A stretch of 64,000 bases of DNA from Tardiphaga alba (GTDB lineage: Bacteria > Pseudomonadota > Alphaproteobacteria > Rhizobiales > Xanthobacteraceae), in the NCBI RefSeq assembly GCF_018279705.1, contig NZ_CP036498.1, positions 1,505,001 through 1,569,000 on the forward strand. Direction: 5' to 3'. Position numbers and translations under genes: made by a program. Below are positions 42,784 through 52,395 of the stretch, in pieces. Position 1 is the stretch's first letter; the number at the start of each line of letters is the position of its first letter. Below the pieces are notes generated by a model. That model saw only the letters and a program-made list of their open reading frames with translations. It was not told the DNA's origin and did no database searches.

Positions 42784-43685
42784 CAGAACATACTGGGTCG
42801 GTGTCATGGATCGGTATCGGCAAGATGGGACTTCCGATTACTGGCCGCATGCTCGAGATGGGCGTGCGCGTCGCCGGCTATGACAGCGATCGCGACCGTA
42901 TGGATCTCGCGGCTAAAAACGGCGTACAGATCGTCAATACGATCGATGCCGCGATTGCCGGACAGCAGATCGTCTTCACCTCGCTGCCGCATGATGACGC
43001 GTTACGCGCGGTGGTGCTGGCGGACAGCGGTCTGCTCGACAAGCTCGCGCGCGGTGCGATCCTGATCGAGACCAGCACCGTCAGCGCCGAGATTTCGGCG
43101 GAGATCGGCAGCGCTGCGGAGACGCGCGGAATTCTGTATCTGCGTGCGCCCGTTTCTGGCAATGCGGCGATCGCGCATACGGGCAACTTGACCTGCTTTG
43201 TGTCCGGCCCGCGTGCGGCTTTCGATCAGGTGCAGCCGATCCTCGCGTCCTTCACGCGGGCGCAGACTTATCTTGGGCAGGCCGAGGAGGCGCGTTTCGC
43301 CAAACTCGCTGTCAATCTCATGATTGCGGTATCGGCAGGGATGATGGCAGAGAGCCTCGCGCTGGCGCGCAAGGGCGGCATCTCCTGGCCCGATATTCTA
43401 AAGGTGCTTGACGATAGCGCCGTCGCTTCGCCGATGGTGAAGTACAAGACGCCGCTACTGGCGACGCGGGATTTCGAATCGACTTTCTCGTGCCGCCAGA
43501 TGACGAAGGATCTCGATCTCATTCTCGGCGCCGGGCATGACGTCGGCGTCTCACTGCAGCTTGCCGCGCATGTGCGCGAAATCTACGGATCGCTCGTCGC
43601 GCAAGGCGACGGTGAGGCCGATTTCATTGCCACGGTCCGATATGTCGAACGCCTGTCCGGCCTCGGCGAACCAAAGCTCGGGTGA
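42780..43685 (+). CDS. NAD(P)-dependent oxidoreductase, 3-hydroxyisobutyrate dehydrogenase family
   Basis: A 301-residue beta-hydroxyacid dehydrogenase. The Rossmann loop is SWIGIGKMGLPITGRML. The substrate loop is LRAPVSGNAAIAHTGNLTCFVSG, and the catalytic Lys lies in RFAKLAVNLMIAVSAGMMAESL. TKDLDLILGAG is the C-terminal family signature. It oxidises or reduces a short 3-hydroxyacid. It overlaps the amidohydrolase stop by 4 bp, so it is part of the same operon. Confidence 0.9.
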   Translation: MTEHTGSVSWIGIGKMGLPITGRMLEMGVRVAGYDSDRDRMDLAAKNGVQIVNTIDAAIAGQQIVFTSLPHDDALRAVVLADSGLLDKLARGAILIETSTVSAEISAEIGSAAETRGILYLRAPVSGNAAIAHTGNLTCFVSGPRAAFDQVQPILASFTRAQTYLGQAEEARFAKLAVNLMIAVSAGMMAESLALARKGGISWPDILKVLDDSAVASPMVKYKTPLLATRDFESTFSCRQMTKDLDLILGAGHDVGVSLQLAAHVREIYGSLVAQGDGEADFIATVRYVERLSGLGEPKLG

Positions 43686-43692
43686 GGTCATC

Positions 43693-44574
43693 ATGCGCAA
43701 TTTCAATGAAAACACCATTACGGACGCCGTGCTCGATCGCGTCGGTGGCGCCGAACTGCCGCGGGCGAAGCAGATCAGCGAGGCACTGATCCGACATCTG
43801 CATGCTTTCGTGCGCGAGATCCGGCCGACCCAGCGGGAATGGGAGCAGGGCATCGAATTTCTGACCCGTACCGGGCACATGTGCAATGACAAGCGGCAGG
43901 AGTTCATCCTTTTGTCCGACACCCTTGGTGTGTCGATGCTGGTCGATGCCATCAATCATGGCTCGCAGAGCGGTGTGACCGATACCACGGTGCTTGGCCC
44001 GTTCTTCGTGCAGGCGGCGCCCCAGAGAGAACTTGGCGACGATATCTCCGGCAACATGGAAGGCGAGCCGATGCTGGTGACCGGATCGGTGGCGACGTGC
44101 GACGGCAAGCCAATCGCCGATGCCACGATCGATGTCTGGCATTCCGACGATGATGGCTATTACGATGTCCAGCAGCTCGACAAGATCGGCGATCTGGCCA
44201 TGCGCGCGCGCTTCCGCGCCGATGCGCAAGGTCGCTTCCGATTCTGGTCGATCAAGCCGGCTGCCTATCCGATCCCGCATGACGGGCCAGTGGGCGAAAT
44301 GCTGGAGGCGCAAGGACGCCATCCATGGCGGCCCGCACATGTCCACTTTATGATTTCGGCACCGGGCTTCGAGCAACTGGTCACCCACGTCTTCGTGGCC
44401 GGTGACAAATATCTCGATTCTGATGTGGTGTTCGGGGTCAAGGACACGCTGATCCGTGAGTTTGTCCGCGAGCCTCCGGGGAAGGCACCGGACGGCAACA
44501 CGCTCGACCGGCCCTACTACCATTTACATTACGATTTTGGCCTGAAGCAGACGGTCGCAGCGACCGAGGTGTAG
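43693..44574 (+). CDS. Hydroxyquinol 1,2-dioxygenase (intradiol dioxygenase)
   Basis: A 293-residue non-haem Fe(III) dioxygenase. An N-terminal helical dimerisation domain (NENTITDAVLDRV ... DKRQEFILLSDTLGVSMLVDAIN) precedes the catalytic beta sandwich. Iron ligands are Tyr in DDDGYYDVQ, Tyr in KPAAYPIPHDGPVG and two His in WRPAHVHFMI. The TTVLGPFFV opening and the D-G-P-V-G loop are typical of hydroxyquinol rather than catechol enzymes. It cleaves 1,2,4-trihydroxybenzene to maleylacetate, which the first operon gene then reduces. ATG 43693 is chosen over an internal start in the preceding gene. Confidence 0.94.
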   Translation: MRNFNENTITDAVLDRVGGAELPRAKQISEALIRHLHAFVREIRPTQREWEQGIEFLTRTGHMCNDKRQEFILLSDTLGVSMLVDAINHGSQSGVTDTTVLGPFFVQAAPQRELGDDISGNMEGEPMLVTGSVATCDGKPIADATIDVWHSDDDGYYDVQQLDKIGDLAMRARFRADAQGRFRFWSIKPAAYPIPHDGPVGEMLEAQGRHPWRPAHVHFMISAPGFEQLVTHVFVAGDKYLDSDVVFGVKDTLIREFVREPPGKAPDGNTLDRPYYHLHYDFGLKQTVAATEV

Positions 44575-44634
44575 TTCTCGGGCAGGATCGAGGTCAAAAG
44601 GCCCGATCTGACACAATAAGACGGGAGGAATGGG

Positions 44635-46029
44635 ATGGGAGCGCCGGTGAGCGTGGAGACGGTGGTCGGCCGTCTGAATGAATTCATGGGAGCGCGGGCG
44701 ACCACCGCCCGTGGCGTCCTCGACGATCATGGCCGTAGCGAAGCGTATCACGCGAGCCGTCCGCCGGACGTCGTAGTGTTTCCCGAGAGCACGCAGGAAG
44801 TCGCTAGCATTGTGCGGTTGTGCAATGAACTCGGCATGCCCGTTGTGCCATTCGGCGCTGGTACCTCACTGGAAGGCAATGCTGCATCGATTGCGGGCGG
44901 GGTTTGCATCGACTTCGCGCGGATGAATCGCGTGCTCAGGGTAAATGATAAGGATCTCGACGTCGTCGTACAGCCGGGCATCACCCGAAAGCAGTTGAAT
45001 GCGCAACTGCGCGATACCGGCCTGTTCTTCCCGATCGATCCTGGCGCGGATGCGTCGATCGGAGGGATGTCATCGACGCGCGCCTCGGGCACGATGGCCG
45101 TGCGTTACGGCACCATGAAGGACAATGTGCTGGCGCTGGAAGTCGTGCTCGCGGACGGTCGCGTCATCCGCACCGGCAGTCGCGCCCGGAAGTCCTCCGC
45201 CGGTTACGACCTGACACGGCTATTCGTCGGCGCGGAGGGCACCCTCGGTGTCATCACCGAGGTCACGTTGAAGCTTCATCCGTGGCCGCAGGCTATCTCG
45301 TCGGCCGTATGCAGTTTCGCGCGGCTCGACCAAGCCATCGATACAGCGATTGAAATTATCCAATCGGGCATCCCGGTCGCGCGCATGGAGCTGTTGGACG
45401 AAGTCATGATGCGCGGCATCAACGGATATTCGAAACTTGGTTATCGCGAGACGCCGACTCTGTTCTTCGAGTTTCACGGCACCGATGCGAGTGTCTCCGA
45501 ACAAGCGGAACTCGCCGAGGCGATCGCGGCAGATCATGACGGGCAGGGCTTTCAGTGGGCCCGCGCCGCCGAGGATCGGTCGAAGCTGTGGCACGCACGC
45601 GACAACACGCTTTATGCCGGCCTCAGCCTGAAGCCCGGTGCCAAGGCGATGATCACGGATGTCTGTGTGCCGATTTCGCGGCTGACCGAATGCTTGACCG
45701 ACACCCGGCGCGATATCGACGCCAATGGATTGATCGCGCCAGTGGTCGGCCATGTCGGCGATGGGAATTTCCATCTGCTGATCCTGATCGATCACGATAA
45801 TGCCGACGAAGTCGCGCGTGCGAAGGCGCTGCATGCCCGCCTGGTGGCGCGTGCCATCGCCATGGAAGGCACTTGCACGGGTGAGCACGGTATCGGCACC
45901 GGCAAGATGAGCTTTCTCGCGGACGAGCATGGGGAGGCGGTCGATGTGATGCGCGCCGTCAAGTTGGCGATCGATCCACAGCAGACTTTGAACCCCGGCA
46001 AGATCTTCACGCTCGGAGCGAGACCATGA
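44635..46029 (+). CDS. FAD-linked oxidase (GlcD/D-lactate dehydrogenase-like)
   Basis: A 464-residue flavoprotein of the FAD_binding_4 family. VPFGAGTSLEGNAASIAGGVCIDFARMNRV binds FAD (key parts PFGAGTSLEGN and GGVCIDFARM). DPGADASIGGMSSTRASGT and the C-terminal GNFHLLILIDHDN plus GTCTGEHGIGTGKM are characteristic. It probably oxidises a 2-hydroxyacid, passing electrons to quinone or cytochrome. GGGAGGAATGGG precedes the ATG. What it does in a hydroxyquinol operon is not obvious; it may process a side-chain acid released upstream. Confidence 0.9.
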   Translation: MGAPVSVETVVGRLNEFMGARATTARGVLDDHGRSEAYHASRPPDVVVFPESTQEVASIVRLCNELGMPVVPFGAGTSLEGNAASIAGGVCIDFARMNRVLRVNDKDLDVVVQPGITRKQLNAQLRDTGLFFPIDPGADASIGGMSSTRASGTMAVRYGTMKDNVLALEVVLADGRVIRTGSRARKSSAGYDLTRLFVGAEGTLGVITEVTLKLHPWPQAISSAVCSFARLDQAIDTAIEIIQSGIPVARMELLDEVMMRGINGYSKLGYRETPTLFFEFHGTDASVSEQAELAEAIAADHDGQGFQWARAAEDRSKLWHARDNTLYAGLSLKPGAKAMITDVCVPISRLTECLTDTRRDIDANGLIAPVVGHVGDGNFHLLILIDHDNADEVARAKALHARLVARAIAMEGTCTGEHGIGTGKMSFLADEHGEAVDVMRAVKLAIDPQQTLNPGKIFTLGARP

Positions 46030-47564
46030 CGGTACTCGAACGTAACGACCGACTTCCGCCGCTCGCCGAGCCGACGTCGCCGCTTTTTGAGTTGCGCGGC
46101 ATCTCAAAGGAGTTTCCCGGCGTGAAGGCGCTGGACAACGTGTCCTTCTCGGTGTTTCCGGGCGAAGTGCACATGCTGCTTGGCGAGAACGGCGCCGGCA
46201 AGTCGAGCCTGATGAAGGTGCTTTGCGGCGCCTATCGCGCCGATGGCGGCTCGTTCCATCACAACGGCGCGCCGGTCGAGATCGCATCGCCAGCGGATGC
46301 ACAGAAGCTTGGGATCGCGGTGATCTTCCAGGAATTCTCGCTGGTACCGTATCTGAACATTGCGCAGAATATCTTCCTCGGGCGCGAACCGGCCGGCCGC
46401 ATTCCCGGCACCATCGACCGCAAACGCATTCATGCCGACGCCAGGCGGGTTCTGGCGTCAATCGGTTTCGATATCGATCCGTCGATCCGCGTCGATACGC
46501 TCGGCGTCGCACAACAGCAGATGGTGGAAATCGCCAAAGCGATCAGCCAGAACGCCCGAATTCTCGTCATGGACGAGCCGACCGCGGCGCTGTCTGACCG
46601 CGAAACTGAATTGTTGTTCGCGCTGATCGCGCGACTCAAGGCCGACGGCGTTGCGATCATTTATATCTCACACCGCATGGCCGAAGTGTTCGCCATGGGG
46701 GACCGCATCACGGTTCTGCGCGACGGGCGCCGCATCGATGAGGTCAGGCCAGGCGATGTCTCCTCCGACGACCTCGTGCGGATGATGGTCGGCCGCACTG
46801 TCGACATGAGCTATCCGCGGACCTTCGTCGAGACGCCGGGCAAGGTTATGCTGGAGGTGAAGGGCCTCAGCGCGCCATCCGGCATCGCCGACATCGATCT
46901 CGTCGTGCGTGCCGGCGAGATCGTTGGTCTCTGTGGCCTGGTCGGTTCGGGGCGGACGGAGGTGGTGCGCGCGATCTTCGGTGCCGACACCACAACCACT
47001 GGTGAAATCATGTTCGATGGCCAGCCCAAGCGCGGCGGTCCGGATGAGGCGGCGCGCCTCGGCCTCGCATTGATCCCGGAAAGCCGCAAGGCTGAAGGCC
47101 TCGCACTGATCCGATCGGTCGGCGATAACCTGGTCGTCGCGGCGCTGCGCAAGGTGTTTCCGCACGGGCTGTTCGACCAAAGCAAGTCGCGTCACATCGC
47201 AAAGGATCTGGTCAAACAGCTGAGGATCGCGACGCCGTCCGACAAGCAGGCAGTCGGCCTGCTGTCTGGTGGCAACCAGCAGAAGGTCGTGATCGGCAAA
47301 TGGCTGGCGGCGGGAGCAAAACTCTTCATCTTCGATGAGCCGACCCGCGGCATCGATGTCGGTGCCAAGTCCGAGATCTTTGCGCTGATTGACCGCCTGG
47401 TCGGCGAAGGCGCTGCAGCGCTGATGATCTCGTCCGAACAAGCCGAGATCTGCCACGTCTGCGACCGCGCTTACGTGATGCGGGATGGTCGGATCGCCGG
47501 CGAACTGTCGCGCGAGAATCTTACCGAAGAGAATATCGTCAGATTGGGGATGCATCATGCGTGA
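46026..47564 (+). CDS. Sugar-type ABC transporter ATP-binding protein (RbsA/MglA-like)
   Basis: A 512-residue protein with two ABC domains. Domain 1 is complete (GENGAGKSSLM, VAQQQMVEIAKAI, ILVMDEPTAALS). Domain 2 has the degenerate Walker A GLVGSGRTEVV usual for RbsA, with LSGGNQQKVVIGKWL and LFIFDEPTRGID. It powers the permease pair downstream. It overlaps the oxidase stop by 4 bp, so transport and catabolism are one transcript. Confidence 0.95.
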   Translation: MTVLERNDRLPPLAEPTSPLFELRGISKEFPGVKALDNVSFSVFPGEVHMLLGENGAGKSSLMKVLCGAYRADGGSFHHNGAPVEIASPADAQKLGIAVIFQEFSLVPYLNIAQNIFLGREPAGRIPGTIDRKRIHADARRVLASIGFDIDPSIRVDTLGVAQQQMVEIAKAISQNARILVMDEPTAALSDRETELLFALIARLKADGVAIIYISHRMAEVFAMGDRITVLRDGRRIDEVRPGDVSSDDLVRMMVGRTVDMSYPRTFVETPGKVMLEVKGLSAPSGIADIDLVVRAGEIVGLCGLVGSGRTEVVRAIFGADTTTTGEIMFDGQPKRGGPDEAARLGLALIPESRKAEGLALIRSVGDNLVVAALRKVFPHGLFDQSKSRHIAKDLVKQLRIATPSDKQAVGLLSGGNQQKVVIGKWLAAGAKLFIFDEPTRGIDVGAKSEIFALIDRLVGEGAAALMISSEQAEICHVCDRAYVMRDGRIAGELSRENLTEENIVRLGMHHA

Positions 47565-48507
47565 ACAGGTCATGGAGCTGCGGTCGAACCCGCTGCAGCG
47601 AATTCCCGGTGTCGCGGTCATGCTCGTGTTGCTGTGCGGATTATTCAGCATCATGACGCCGGGCTTTCTCACGGTGCCGAACATCTCGAACGTCATCGTT
47701 CAGTCGACGATCCTGCTGATGCTGGCGCTGCCGATGACGCTCATCATCATGACAGAGGGCATCGATCTCTCGATGGGTGCCGTTCTGACACTGACATCTC
47801 TTGTCGTCGCCATCGTCTCGCTGTCGACTGGCTCGCTCCTGCTCGGCCTGCTCGCCGGCCTCGCGGTGGGGACCGCGTTCGGGACGGCAAACGGATGGCT
47901 GGTCGCCGTAGTTGGCATCCCACCCTTCGTTGCCACGCTCGGTACGCTTGGCATGGCGCAGGGGCTGTCGCTGATCGTCAGCGACGGACAGAGCGTCGTC
48001 GGCGTGCCGGCGACGGTGCGCGCCATTTATTCGGGCACCTTTGCGGGGATCCCTTTGCCGGTTCTGATCGCACTTGCGAGCTGTCTCGCGTTTCACGGGC
48101 TGCTCTATCACACCCGGTTTGGCACTTACATCTTTGCGCTTGGCGGCAACCGTGAAGCGCTGAAATATGCTGGTATCTCTCCGCGACGACTGTTGATCAT
48201 GGTCTATGCCCTCGGCGGCGCAATGGTCGGACTGGCGGGCCTGCTGATGACCGCGCGTATGAATTCCGGTCACCCGACCGCCGGTCTTGGTCTCGAATTC
48301 GATGCGATTGCTGCGGTCGCCGTCGGCGGCACGTCGTTCGAACGCGGCAATGGTTGGCTGCTTGGCACGGTACTTGGCGTCATCACCGTTGGGGTGCTGC
48401 GCAACGGCTTGAACCTGATGGCGTTGCCGTCATCGATCCAGGTGGCAAGCGTCGGTCTCCTTGTGATTGCAGCCTTGTTCGTCGACGGATTGCGGAGCCG
48501 CTCATGA
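47557..48507 (+). CDS. Sugar-type ABC transporter permease (RbsC-like) 1
   Basis: A 316-residue membrane protein with the BPD_transp_2 pattern. LPMTLIIMTEGIDLSMGAVLTL is the family hallmark around segments 2-3, and TYIFALGGNREALKYAGI is the cytoplasmic coupling region. Start ATG 47557 overlaps the ATPase gene by 8 bp. A second, non-identical permease gene follows, so the channel is probably a heterodimer, unlike the classic RbsC homodimer. Confidence 0.94.
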   Translation: MREQVMELRSNPLQRIPGVAVMLVLLCGLFSIMTPGFLTVPNISNVIVQSTILLMLALPMTLIIMTEGIDLSMGAVLTLTSLVVAIVSLSTGSLLLGLLAGLAVGTAFGTANGWLVAVVGIPPFVATLGTLGMAQGLSLIVSDGQSVVGVPATVRAIYSGTFAGIPLPVLIALASCLAFHGLLYHTRFGTYIFALGGNREALKYAGISPRRLLIMVYALGGAMVGLAGLLMTARMNSGHPTAGLGLEFDAIAAVAVGGTSFERGNGWLLGTVLGVITVGVLRNGLNLMALPSSIQVASVGLLVIAALFVDGLRSRS

Positions 48508-49478
48508 CCGATATGTCCAAGCCCATGTCGCCAGGGCGCTTCGCGCTCTCCGAGGAGATGATCCAGGTTTTCTATCGCCTGCTCGCAGCATTCCTCATCT
48601 GTGCAGCGCTGACGGTTCTCACTGAGTCGTTCTTCAGCCTGGGCAATATTCTCAACGTGCTTCGGCAAACCAGCCTGCTGTTCTTCATCGCTGCTGGCCT
48701 CACTCTGGTGGTGCTGACGGGCGGCCTCGACCTGTCGATCGGCGCCAATGTTGCGATCTCGGCCTGTATCGCCGGCACCGTGATCCATCAGACGGGATCT
48801 CCAGCGCTCGGTGTCCTTACCGGCATCGGGGTCGGAGCGACGGTCGGGTTGCTCAACGGGCTGATGGTCACGGTACTGCGCATCCCGTCATTTATTGCCA
48901 CCTATGGGATGCTGTGGGTGCTGCACGGCGTCACATATTGGTACATGGCCGGCGAAACGATGCACGGCTTTCCAGCCGGTTTCCGTCAGATTGGCAGCGG
49001 CTATTTCCTTGGATTGCCGATCCCCGTCTATTTGATGGTCGGCTTTCTTGCGATTGGGAGTATCTTCGCTCAACGAACCACGTGGGGACAGGAGATCTAC
49101 GCGATCGGTGCCAATCCGGTCGCGGCACGATTGTCAGGCATTCCCGTCGCCAGCCGTCTGTTGCTCGTCTATGTCGTCTCCGGCGCGATGGCAGGACTGG
49201 CCTCGATCATCTTCCTTGCGCGCCTAAATTCGGCAGAGGCCGACATCGGCGAAACGTTGACCCTGCCGGCGATTGCGGCCGTCCTGATTGGCGGGACGTC
49301 GCTGTTCGGCGGGCTCGGCACCGTGTTTGGCACCTTTGTCGGAGCGCTCATCCTCACATTGGTCTTGAACGGCATGAATCTGCTGTCGGTCAGCGCCAGT
49401 TGGCAACCGCTGGTGACCGGCGTCATTGTCATCCTCGCGGTGTGGCTGGACATGAAGACCCGTCACCACGCGCGGTAA
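48504..49478 (+). CDS. Sugar-type ABC transporter permease (RbsC-like) 2
   Basis: A 324-residue permease related to the preceding one: ILNVLRQTSLLFFIAAGLTLVVLTGGLDLSIGANV (hallmark GGLDLSIG) and QEIYAIGANPVAARLSGIPV. ATG overlaps the previous stop by 4 bp. The two permeases are clearly diverged paralogs rather than recent duplicates. Confidence 0.94.
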   Translation: MTDMSKPMSPGRFALSEEMIQVFYRLLAAFLICAALTVLTESFFSLGNILNVLRQTSLLFFIAAGLTLVVLTGGLDLSIGANVAISACIAGTVIHQTGSPALGVLTGIGVGATVGLLNGLMVTVLRIPSFIATYGMLWVLHGVTYWYMAGETMHGFPAGFRQIGSGYFLGLPIPVYLMVGFLAIGSIFAQRTTWGQEIYAIGANPVAARLSGIPVASRLLLVYVVSGAMAGLASIIFLARLNSAEADIGETLTLPAIAAVLIGGTSLFGGLGTVFGTFVGALILTLVLNGMNLLSVSASWQPLVTGVIVILAVWLDMKTRHHAR

Positions 49479-49518
49479 GTTTACAAGAATTTCAAAACGA
49501 AAAACTGGAGGGAACGAA

Positions 49519-50490
49519 ATGAAGAGACTTGCTGTAATCGCTGCGACCATGCTCTGCTCCGCCGCCCTGACGTCACATGCCTTCGCGGATGGCGAGACGC
49601 TTGCCGTCTTCACCAAAAACCAAACCAATCCGTATTTCCAGACCGTGCGGGTGGGGGCTGACGCGGCGGCAAAAGCCATGAAGGCGAAGACGCTCCACTA
49701 TATCCCGACCAAGCCCGACAGCATTCCGGAACAGCTTAGTCAGATCGAAGACGTCATCGTTAAGAAGCCGTCTGCGATCGTCTTTATTCCGGTCGACTAC
49801 AAGGCCATGGTGCCTGGCGTCGAGAAAATCAACGATGCCAAGATTCCGGTTGTCAACGTGACCGACCGCTCCGCCGGTGGCAAGTTCGTCGCCTTCGTCG
49901 GTGCTGACGACTACAGCCTCGGCCTGGAGACCGCACGTTTCATGCTGAAGTCGCTCGGCGGCAAAGGCAATGTCGTGATTATCGAGGGCGTGAAGGGATC
50001 GCTAACCAGCATCGATCGTGTGCGTGGCTTCAACGACGCCCTGAAGGAAAATCCGGGCGCCAAGCTGCTCGCCTCGCAGCCCGGCAACTATCAGCGACTG
50101 CAGGCGCTGCAGGTGATGGAAAACCTGATGCAGTCTAATTCGAAGATCGATGGTGTGCTCGCCGCCAACGACGCAATGGCCATCGGCGCGATCGAGGCAC
50201 TTGAGGGCGCTAACCGGAAAGCTGCCGTCATCGGAGTGAACGGCACCAAAGAAGCGATCGATGCGATCAAGTCGGGAAAGCTCCTCGCGACCGGTGACTA
50301 TAATGGGTTCGTTCAGGGCTGTTTGGGGATGACCATCGCCATCCGTTCGCTGCGCAACGAACCGGTCATCACCGAGATCGTTCTGAAGCCCACCGTCATC
50401 AGCAAGGAGAACTATCAGCCCTACGACGTGCCGCTGGAATCGCGTGCGTGTCCGACTTGGGATGAAGCCTCGAAACTTAACACAAAGTAA
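49519..50490 (+). CDS. Sugar-type ABC transporter substrate-binding protein
   Basis: A 323-residue receptor of the Peripla_BP_4 (RbsB-like) class. The signal peptide is LAVIAATMLCSAALTSHAFA. LAVFTKNQTNPYFQTVRVGAD opens the first lobe. PSAIVFIPVDYKAMVPGVEKIN and DGVLAANDAMAIGAIEAL are typical lobe contacts. GGAGGG lies upstream of the ATG. It is the receptor for the transporter encoded just before it. The ligand could be a sugar-like or aromatic compound. Confidence 0.95.
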   Translation: MKRLAVIAATMLCSAALTSHAFADGETLAVFTKNQTNPYFQTVRVGADAAAKAMKAKTLHYIPTKPDSIPEQLSQIEDVIVKKPSAIVFIPVDYKAMVPGVEKINDAKIPVVNVTDRSAGGKFVAFVGADDYSLGLETARFMLKSLGGKGNVVIIEGVKGSLTSIDRVRGFNDALKENPGAKLLASQPGNYQRLQALQVMENLMQSNSKIDGVLAANDAMAIGAIEALEGANRKAAVIGVNGTKEAIDAIKSGKLLATGDYNGFVQGCLGMTIAIRSLRNEPVITEIVLKPTVISKENYQPYDVPLESRACPTWDEASKLNTK

Positions 50491-50555
50491 AATTCAACCA
50501 CCGAGCATCATCGCGGTCGCCAAGAACCGCGATGATGCTATCCACGGAGTACCCG

Positions 50556-50843
50556 ATGCTATTTGCCATTCATGCTGTCGATCGCCCAGGTTCGCTCGAC
50601 AAGCGGCTGTCCAACTACGACGCGCACAAGGCGTTTCTGTCGGACACGTCGCGCTTCGATATCGCCATCGTAATATCTGGCCCATTGGTCGCCGACGATG
50701 GCCAGACAATGATTGGCAGCTTGTTCCTTGTCGAGGCAGCGGGCCGGGCTGCAGTCGAGGCTTTTCATCGTGCTGATCCGTTTTTCGCAGCCGGGATCTG
50801 GGAAAAGGTTACGATCACCGGTTTCCTGCGGCGTCAAGGATGA
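50556..50843 (+). CDS. YciI family protein
   Basis: A 95-residue ferredoxin-like-fold protein. FAIHAVDRPGSLDKRLSNYDAHKAFL contains the conserved His and the Asp-x-R region; IVISGPLVADDGQTMIGSLFLVEA and DPFFAAGIWEKVTITGF complete it. Family members are small dehydratase- or dehalogenase-like enzymes, and several sit in (chloro)hydroxyquinol clusters. ATG 50556 is chosen because the extra upstream residues are not family-like. Confidence 0.9.
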   Translation: MLFAIHAVDRPGSLDKRLSNYDAHKAFLSDTSRFDIAIVISGPLVADDGQTMIGSLFLVEAAGRAAVEAFHRADPFFAAGIWEKVTITGFLRRQG

Positions 50844-51415
50844 GCCCGTTGAGCGCGGACCGGACGCTTAGTAACTGCAGCCTGCCACTGGCTTTCAACC
50901 ATGTCGGGCTCACCGTGCCCGACATCTTCGCGGCGATCGACTGGTATGGCGAGGTGTTCGGCGCCAGCCACATCATGGGCCCGCGGCTGCTCGCGGCGGC
51001 GGATAGCGCCACGCATGAAACGCCCGGCATTTTCGGAAAGCAGTTTCGCTCAGCCTATCAAGCGCATTTGCTGCTAGCCAACGGCGTCGGCCTCGAACTG
51101 TTTCAGTTCATCGAACCAGCCGTCGAACTGACCGCCGAGAATATGCCTTATTGGCAGCGCGGCCCGTTCCACATCGCGCTCACCTGTCCCGATGTCGATG
51201 GCTTAGTTATGAAAATCTGTGCGCGCGGCGGCCGCAAGCGCAATGAGCCCACCAACTTCGTACCAGGCCGTCCTTGGCGACTATGTTACTGCGAGGATCC
51301 ATGGGGCACCGTCATCGAGATAATGTCGGCAAGCTATGCGGAAATGTTCGGGAATTGGCCGCAACCGGGCATGACCGATACGCCCCGGATGATCGAACGT
51401 CCGCCACAGGCGTGA
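50840..51415 (+). CDS. VOC family (glyoxalase/dioxygenase superfamily) protein
   Basis: A 191-residue protein. FNHVGLTVPDIFAAIDWYGEVFG opens the first beta-alpha-beta-beta-beta unit with a metal-ligand His; GPFHIALTCPDVDGLVMKICARGG opens the second; YCEDPWGTVIEIMS holds the terminal Glu. Two modules fit one metal site as in glyoxalase I or small extradiol enzymes. It overlaps the YciI stop by 4 bp. It may detoxify or isomerise a ring-cleavage product. Confidence 0.9.
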   Translation: MSPLSADRTLSNCSLPLAFNHVGLTVPDIFAAIDWYGEVFGASHIMGPRLLAAADSATHETPGIFGKQFRSAYQAHLLLANGVGLELFQFIEPAVELTAENMPYWQRGPFHIALTCPDVDGLVMKICARGGRKRNEPTNFVPGRPWRLCYCEDPWGTVIEIMSASYAEMFGNWPQPGMTDTPRMIERPPQA

Positions 51416-51510
51416 CTGTACCAGCGTTGTTTTAAACTTTTGAATGGTCCGCTTCTGCCGCGCGGCGAGGGCCCGTGAGCAGATATGACGACAGAGCAGG
51501 GAGTGGCAGA

Positions 51511-52395
51511 ATGAGACAATCGGCACCTAAGTTTGTCGGCGCACTCGTCACGGCGTGGGTGGCGTGCGTTTCCGCCGCCTATGCCCAGACGCCCTGGCCT
51601 AGCAAGCCGATTCGTTTGGTGGTGCCATTTCCCGCCGGTGGCTTTGTTGATGCGGTCGCTCGCCAGATCCAGCCTCAATTGCAGACGGCTTTGGGTCAAA
51701 CGGTCGTCATCGACAATCGCGGTGGAGCTGGAGGAACGTTGGGGGCCAGTGAAGTGGCGAGATCGCAGCCGGATGGGCATACGATACTGCTCGTATTTGA
51801 CTCCTACGCCCTTTACCCACTGACATATCTGAAATTAAACTTTGATGTCGCGCGTGATCTTGTGCCGGTTACGCAGATCGCGAGCAATCCGCTTATCTTA
51901 CTCACCCACGCGAAGGTGCAGGCAAAGGACCTTGAGACCTTTGTCAAGCTTTTGAAGTCGGAGCCTGGCCGAGTAAATTATGCAAGCGTCGGTGTTGGCT
52001 CGAGCAACCACCTGACGGCCGAACTGTTTCAGTCGGCGACGGCGACAACCATGACGCATGTTCCCTATCGTGGTGGCGGACCGGCGCAACAGGACTTGGT
52101 CGGCGGACATATCGAAACTATGTTCCTGTCAGCCTCGCTTGCGCTGCCGCATGTGAAAGCTGGCGCGCTGAATGCAATCGCTCAAACGGGAGCGAAGCGG
52201 TCGGTGGCTTTGCCAGATGTTCCGACTGTTGCCGAGCGTGGCTATCCCGGCTTCGAGGTCAATTCCTGGGTCGGCATGCTGGCGCCAGCAGGGACGCCTC
52301 GTGACGTCATTGATAGACTACACTCCGAGGTTCGAAAGATCCTTGGAGATCCAAAATTCGCGGCGCGCCTGGAGGAGCAGGGGCTCGTGGGATAG
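51511..52395 (+). CDS. Bug-type tricarboxylate receptor (TctC family), frameshifted at the 3' end
   Basis: An exported receptor with signal peptide VGALVTAWVACVSAAYAQ, then WPSKPIRLVVPFPAGGFVDAVAR, DNRGGAGGTLGASEVARS, PYRGGGPAQQDLVGGHIE and FEVNSWVGMLAPAGTP, all Bug hallmarks. The frame stops after EEQGLVG, about 30 residues short. The missing tail (IGSSPEEFSSVLSSEREKW, then ARLVKERGIVLE, stop at 52485-52487) is readable one frame back, so a single missing base at about 52390 truncates it. Start ATG 51511 follows GGGAG. No TctA/TctB partner is nearby, as is usual for Bug proteins. Confidence 0.88.
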   Translation: MRQSAPKFVGALVTAWVACVSAAYAQTPWPSKPIRLVVPFPAGGFVDAVARQIQPQLQTALGQTVVIDNRGGAGGTLGASEVARSQPDGHTILLVFDSYALYPLTYLKLNFDVARDLVPVTQIASNPLILLTHAKVQAKDLETFVKLLKSEPGRVNYASVGVGSSNHLTAELFQSATATTMTHVPYRGGGPAQQDLVGGHIETMFLSASLALPHVKAGALNAIAQTGAKRSVALPDVPTVAERGYPGFEVNSWVGMLAPAGTPRDVIDRLHSEVRKILGDPKFAARLEEQGLVG